From the NCBI RefSeq assembly GCF_003026365.1, contig NZ_PYOM01000019.1:1-64000 (forward strand): a stretch of 64,000 bases of DNA, given 5' to 3'. Position 1 is the stretch's first letter; every line of letters starts with the position of its first letter. This stretch comes from Photobacterium angustum (GTDB taxonomy: Bacteria > Pseudomonadota > Gammaproteobacteria > Enterobacterales > Vibrionaceae). The notes beneath the pieces were generated by a model that worked only from the letters and a program-made list of their open reading frames with translations, had not been told where the DNA came from and ran no database searches. Below are positions 61,180 to 64,000 of the stretch, in pieces. Both the position numbers and the translations under genes were made by a program.

Positions 61180-62661
61180 CTAGTTATAACGCGACATTAA
61201 ATGCTGTTTAAAGAAACGAGGATTTAATGTTTCCCCTGTCGCTTGTTTAACTAATTCGTCTGTTGATAGCGTACATCCTTTTGACCAGATATTCGTTTCA
61301 AGCCATGCGAAAATAGGGGATAAATCTCCTGATGTGATTGCAGCTTCAACATCTACTACTTTCTTCATTGCAGCCATAAATTGTGCCGCGTACATTGCAC
61401 CTAGCGTATAAGATGGAAAATAACCAAAGCTACCATCTGTCCAATGAATATCCTGCATACAGCCGTCTTTAAAGTTACCTTTAGTATCAATACCAAGGTA
61501 AGCTTGCATTTTTTGATCCCAAATAACAGGAATATCATCAACTTCGATATTGCCTTCAATAAGATCACGTTCAATTTCATAACGCAGAATTACGTGGGCA
61601 GGGTAAGTTACTTCGTCAGCATCAACACGAATAAAACCCGGTTTAACGCGAGTATTAATAGTGTTGAGGTTTTCAGCCGTTAGCGCACTATCAGTTTCAC
61701 GGTTAAATGTTTTCTGTGCCAATGGTGCCAGTTTTCTTGCAAAATCGATATTGCGTGAAAGCTGCATTTCAAAAAACAGTGACTGACTTTCATGAATTCC
61801 CATTGAGCGGGCTTGGCCTACAGGTAGATCTCGCAATTGATGCGGTAAGCCTTGCTCATAACGTGCATGACCTGTTTCATGAATAACGCCCATTAACGCT
61901 GATGTAAAATCAGTTTCATCATAACGTGTTGTAATACGTACATCGGTTGATACACCACCACAGAATGGGTGAGTACTGATATCTAAACGCCCGTGATTAA
62001 AATCGAAGTTTAATAATTTCATGACGTCGAGACTTAGTGCGTTTTGCTCAGTAATCGGAAATGTTCCGCTTAGAGGCAATACGGTATCATTTTTCTGTTT
62101 ATTTTGTACATCTTGAATGAGCTGCGGCAACCACGATTTTACATCAGCAAAAATACCGTCAAGAATTTCAGATGTCATTCCTGGTTCGTAAAGATCGAGC
62201 AGGGCATCATACAGGCTTAATCCTGTTGCTTTAGAGCGGATAGCCGCTTCTTGACGTGCAAGTTTAACAACTGGAGCTAAATTTTGTTTAAATCCTTCCC
62301 AGTCATTTTCTTTACGTTGGGTTCGCCATGCATGTTCACATTGTGAGCCTAATAAGGATTTTTGCTCCACCAGTTCTGCAGGCAAAATGTTATGCATCAT
62401 CCATTGGCGCTTTAAGGCAGTAAGGCTGGTTCGTTCGGCATCAGATAATTGCTCTTGTTCTGCTTGTTCAAACCAATCAACAAGATAGTCAGCAGTTGAT
62501 AATTCATGCGCAATAACAGCAAGCTCAGCCATCGCTTCAGAACGAGCTTCAGCCCCGCCACTTGGCATCATTGCTGCTTGATCCCAACCACATATCGCGC
62601 TTAGATGGTCTAAGCGTGATAACTTACGAGCATGCTGTTCTAATTTTTGATAATAGCTCAT
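61180..62661 (-). CDS. M32-family carboxypeptidase
   Basis: The 493-residue zinc metallopeptidase of the thermostable carboxypeptidase 1 (Taq) family. The HExxH zinc motif is in VIHETGHARYEQGLP, with the downstream Glu in GIHESQSLFFEMQLSR. Other family marks are HPFCGGVSTDVRITTRY, IRVDADEVTYPAHVILRYEIERD-type segments and GSFGYFPSYTLGAMYAAQ. It removes C-terminal amino acids from peptides in the cytoplasm. AGGG lies 8 nt before the ATG. Single gene. Confidence 0.95.
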   Translation of the reverse strand: MSYYQKLEQHARKLSRLDHLSAICGWDQAAMMPSGGAEARSEAMAELAVIAHELSTADYLVDWFEQAEQEQLSDAERTSLTALKRQWMMHNILPAELVEQKSLLGSQCEHAWRTQRKENDWEGFKQNLAPVVKLARQEAAIRSKATGLSLYDALLDLYEPGMTSEILDGIFADVKSWLPQLIQDVQNKQKNDTVLPLSGTFPITEQNALSLDVMKLLNFDFNHGRLDISTHPFCGGVSTDVRITTRYDETDFTSALMGVIHETGHARYEQGLPHQLRDLPVGQARSMGIHESQSLFFEMQLSRNIDFARKLAPLAQKTFNRETDSALTAENLNTINTRVKPGFIRVDADEVTYPAHVILRYEIERDLIEGNIEVDDIPVIWDQKMQAYLGIDTKGNFKDGCMQDIHWTDGSFGYFPSYTLGAMYAAQFMAAMKKVVDVEAAITSGDLSPIFAWLETNIWSKGCTLSTDELVKQATGETLNPRFFKQHLMSRYN

Positions 62662-63019
62662 TTAATTTCCCTAATTTTTGGCTCTTAATAACAAAACTAT
62701 ACTATTTATTACTTATTGAATAGTCAGTAAATAAATACTAAAGGTTCATTAAAAAAAGGAATAATTTATAACAACGTGAGCAATAATAAAAAAACACGAT
62801 AGAGGCAGTATTAAAAGTTTATATTTTTTTTTATTAGCGCTATAAATGTAAAGATGGCGTGCAAATCGTAAAACAGTGTAACAAAAGGAAGTTTTTCATA
62901 TTGCAAACGCTATAATAGCTGACAATAAATATACCTATTTGAACTATTTTCCGAACTTATGATGTTGTAAATAGTTATATTAAATTGTTTTATCGAATTT
63001 TTAAGGGATTTTGCCTCAA
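62662..63019. other. Intergenic region between the divergent M32 peptidase and dacA genes
   Basis: The AT-rich stretch presumably holds both promoters. A TATAAT sequence at 62911-62916 is a possible -10 element for dacA, but no good -35 sits 17 nt before it. A frame on the minus strand here has no gene features. Confidence 0.45.
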
Positions 63020-64000
63020 ATGAAAAAGACATCACCGCTTTTTTCTCTCGTTGGTGTAACTGCGCTTTGTACTGTGTCGTTTTCATCATTAGCTGCACCT
63101 TCTGTTATTCCTGATGCACCAACATTAAGTGCAAAGGGCTATGTATTGATGGACTACAATACAGGCCAAGTATTAGTTGAGAAGAATGCTAACGAAAAAT
63201 TAAACCCAGCAAGCTTAACGAAATTAATGACTAGCTATGTTGCGGGTCAGGAAATTAAACAAGGCAATATCAGTAAAGATGATATTGTTGTGATTAGCCG
63301 TAATGCTTGGGCACGTAATTTCCCTGATTCTTCAAAAATGTTTATTGAAGTAGGGAGTGAAGTACCATTAATGGACTTGTTCCGTGGTTTGATTATTCAA
63401 TCAGGTAATGATGCAAGTGTTGCACTTGCTGAACACGTAGCAGGATCTGAGCAAGCATTTGTAGGTTTAATGAATTCATGGGCTAAGAAGCTAGGAATGA
63501 ATTCTACACACTTTGCTAATCCTCATGGTTTAGATCACAGCGATCTTTATACTACACCTTATGATATTGCATTATTAGGCCAAGCGTTAATTCGCGATTT
63601 ACCGTCAATTTACCCGCTATATAGTGAAAAATCATTTACATATAACAATATTACCCAACGTAACCGAAATGGTTTGTTATATGATAAAAGCATGAATGTT
63701 GATGGCATGAAAACTGGCTACACGAGCGGTGCAGGATATAGTTTAACAAGCTCTGCAACTGAAGGTAACATGCGTTTAATTGCGGTTGTTATGGGAACAA
63801 AAAGTACCAAAACTCGTGAAAGTGAAAGTAAAGCTTTATTAAATTACGGTTTTCGGTTCTTTGAAACAGTAGTACCGCATAAAGCTGGAGATAAAATATT
63901 ATCTGAGCGCGTATGGTTTGGCAATAAAGAAAACGTTGAGTTAGGTGTTGATAGCTCAAGTTATGTGACACTGTCACGAAATGATACCAAAAAGTTGACA
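63020..64000 (+). CDS. dacA: D-alanyl-D-alanine carboxypeptidase, PBP5/6-type (3' end cut by the window)
   Basis: 327 codons are visible, and the gene runs off the right edge of the window. A signal peptide (cleavage after SSLA) is followed by the S11 peptidase triad: SLTK in LNPASLTKLMTSYVAG, SGN in IIQSGNDASVALAEHVAG, and KTG in VDGMKTGYTSGAGYSL. The C-terminal PBP5 beta domain begins near FFETVVPHKAG; the expected amphipathic membrane anchor would lie beyond the edge. It trims pentapeptides of peptidoglycan at the periplasmic face. AAGGGA is about 12 nt before the ATG, a loose spacing. Confidence 0.93.
   Translation, partial: MKKTSPLFSLVGVTALCTVSFSSLAAPSVIPDAPTLSAKGYVLMDYNTGQVLVEKNANEKLNPASLTKLMTSYVAGQEIKQGNISKDDIVVISRNAWARNFPDSSKMFIEVGSEVPLMDLFRGLIIQSGNDASVALAEHVAGSEQAFVGLMNSWAKKLGMNSTHFANPHGLDHSDLYTTPYDIALLGQALIRDLPSIYPLYSEKSFTYNNITQRNRNGLLYDKSMNVDGMKTGYTSGAGYSLTSSATEGNMRLIAVVMGTKSTKTRESESKALLNYGFRFFETVVPHKAGDKILSERVWFGNKENVELGVDSSSYVTLSRNDTKKLT

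Noticed and set aside
62910-63098. Minus-strand frame overlapping the dacA start
   Set aside because: It overlaps a clear signal peptide coding region on the plus strand and has no independent support.
1-64000. tRNA/rRNA genes, CRISPR arrays, insertion sequences, integrases
   Set aside because: Reading both strands gave no cloverleaf-like GTTCGANTC segments, no regularly spaced repeats and no transposase motifs. A covariance-model search would be needed to exclude small RNAs.

Overview
The window looks like a chromosomal segment of a marine gammaproteobacterium of the Vibrionaceae, most likely Photobacterium or a close relative. The reasons are the AT-rich genome, an NqrB-type sodium pump subunit, potABC followed by two potD genes, an FDH3-type formate dehydrogenase cluster, a LuxM/LuxN-type quorum-sensing pair, and many small conserved Vibrionaceae families. 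Genus is inferred from gene content only. No rRNA, tRNA, CRISPR array, transposase or integrase was seen.

Layout. 1-18 kb holds mixed housekeeping and accessory genes: a thioesterase, inosine/guanosine kinase, an orphan nqrB, a soluble zinc-binding-type chemoreceptor, small stress or copper genes, a PAP2 phosphatase, a GlcNAc PTS permease with a CRP-type site, and an OmpR/EnvZ-type two-component pair. 18-40 kb is one functional block for periplasmic formate oxidation. It comprises a tungstate ABC transporter with mobA and a mobB-moeA fusion (tupABC-mobA-mobB/moeA, minus strand), a sigma54-dependent two-component system, fdhD with an HTH/PBP regulator, DUF3305/DUF3306 genes, and the formate dehydrogenase operon (ferredoxin, TorD chaperone, Tat peptide, alpha, beta and gamma subunits). 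pbpG, one hypothetical gene and a tiny membrane-peptide ORF interrupt this block.

The main integrative observation is that four transcription units of this block (tup, fdhD, DUF3305 and the fdh operon) each carry a good -24/-12 (sigma54) promoter with exact GG-N10-GC spacing. A 17-bp dyad of the form TGnGACA-N3-TGTCnCA lies upstream of the tup and fdh promoters. This predicts that the NtrC-type regulator encoded in the middle controls cofactor-metal uptake, cofactor nucleotide attachment, enzyme maturation and the enzyme itself as one regulon.

40-49 kb carries an orphan type IV prepilin gene, cobB, a glycine-zipper lipoprotein gene and the spermidine/putrescine system potABC-potD-potD. A tandem duplication of about 1.3 kb has left a truncated cobB copy (with a Gly-to-Val change in a conserved loop), a second lipoprotein gene and a 3' fragment of potD whose stop codon has been lost. 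49-64 kb has a membrane protein, a decayed small gene, pepT, a DUF4174 protein, the luxM-luxN (ainS/ainR-type) acyl-homoserine-lactone synthase and receptor kinase in unusually AT-rich DNA, a divergent MFS transporter/LysR pair, a HAD phosphatase, a flavin reductase-like protein, an M32 carboxypeptidase, and the start of dacA, cut by the window edge.
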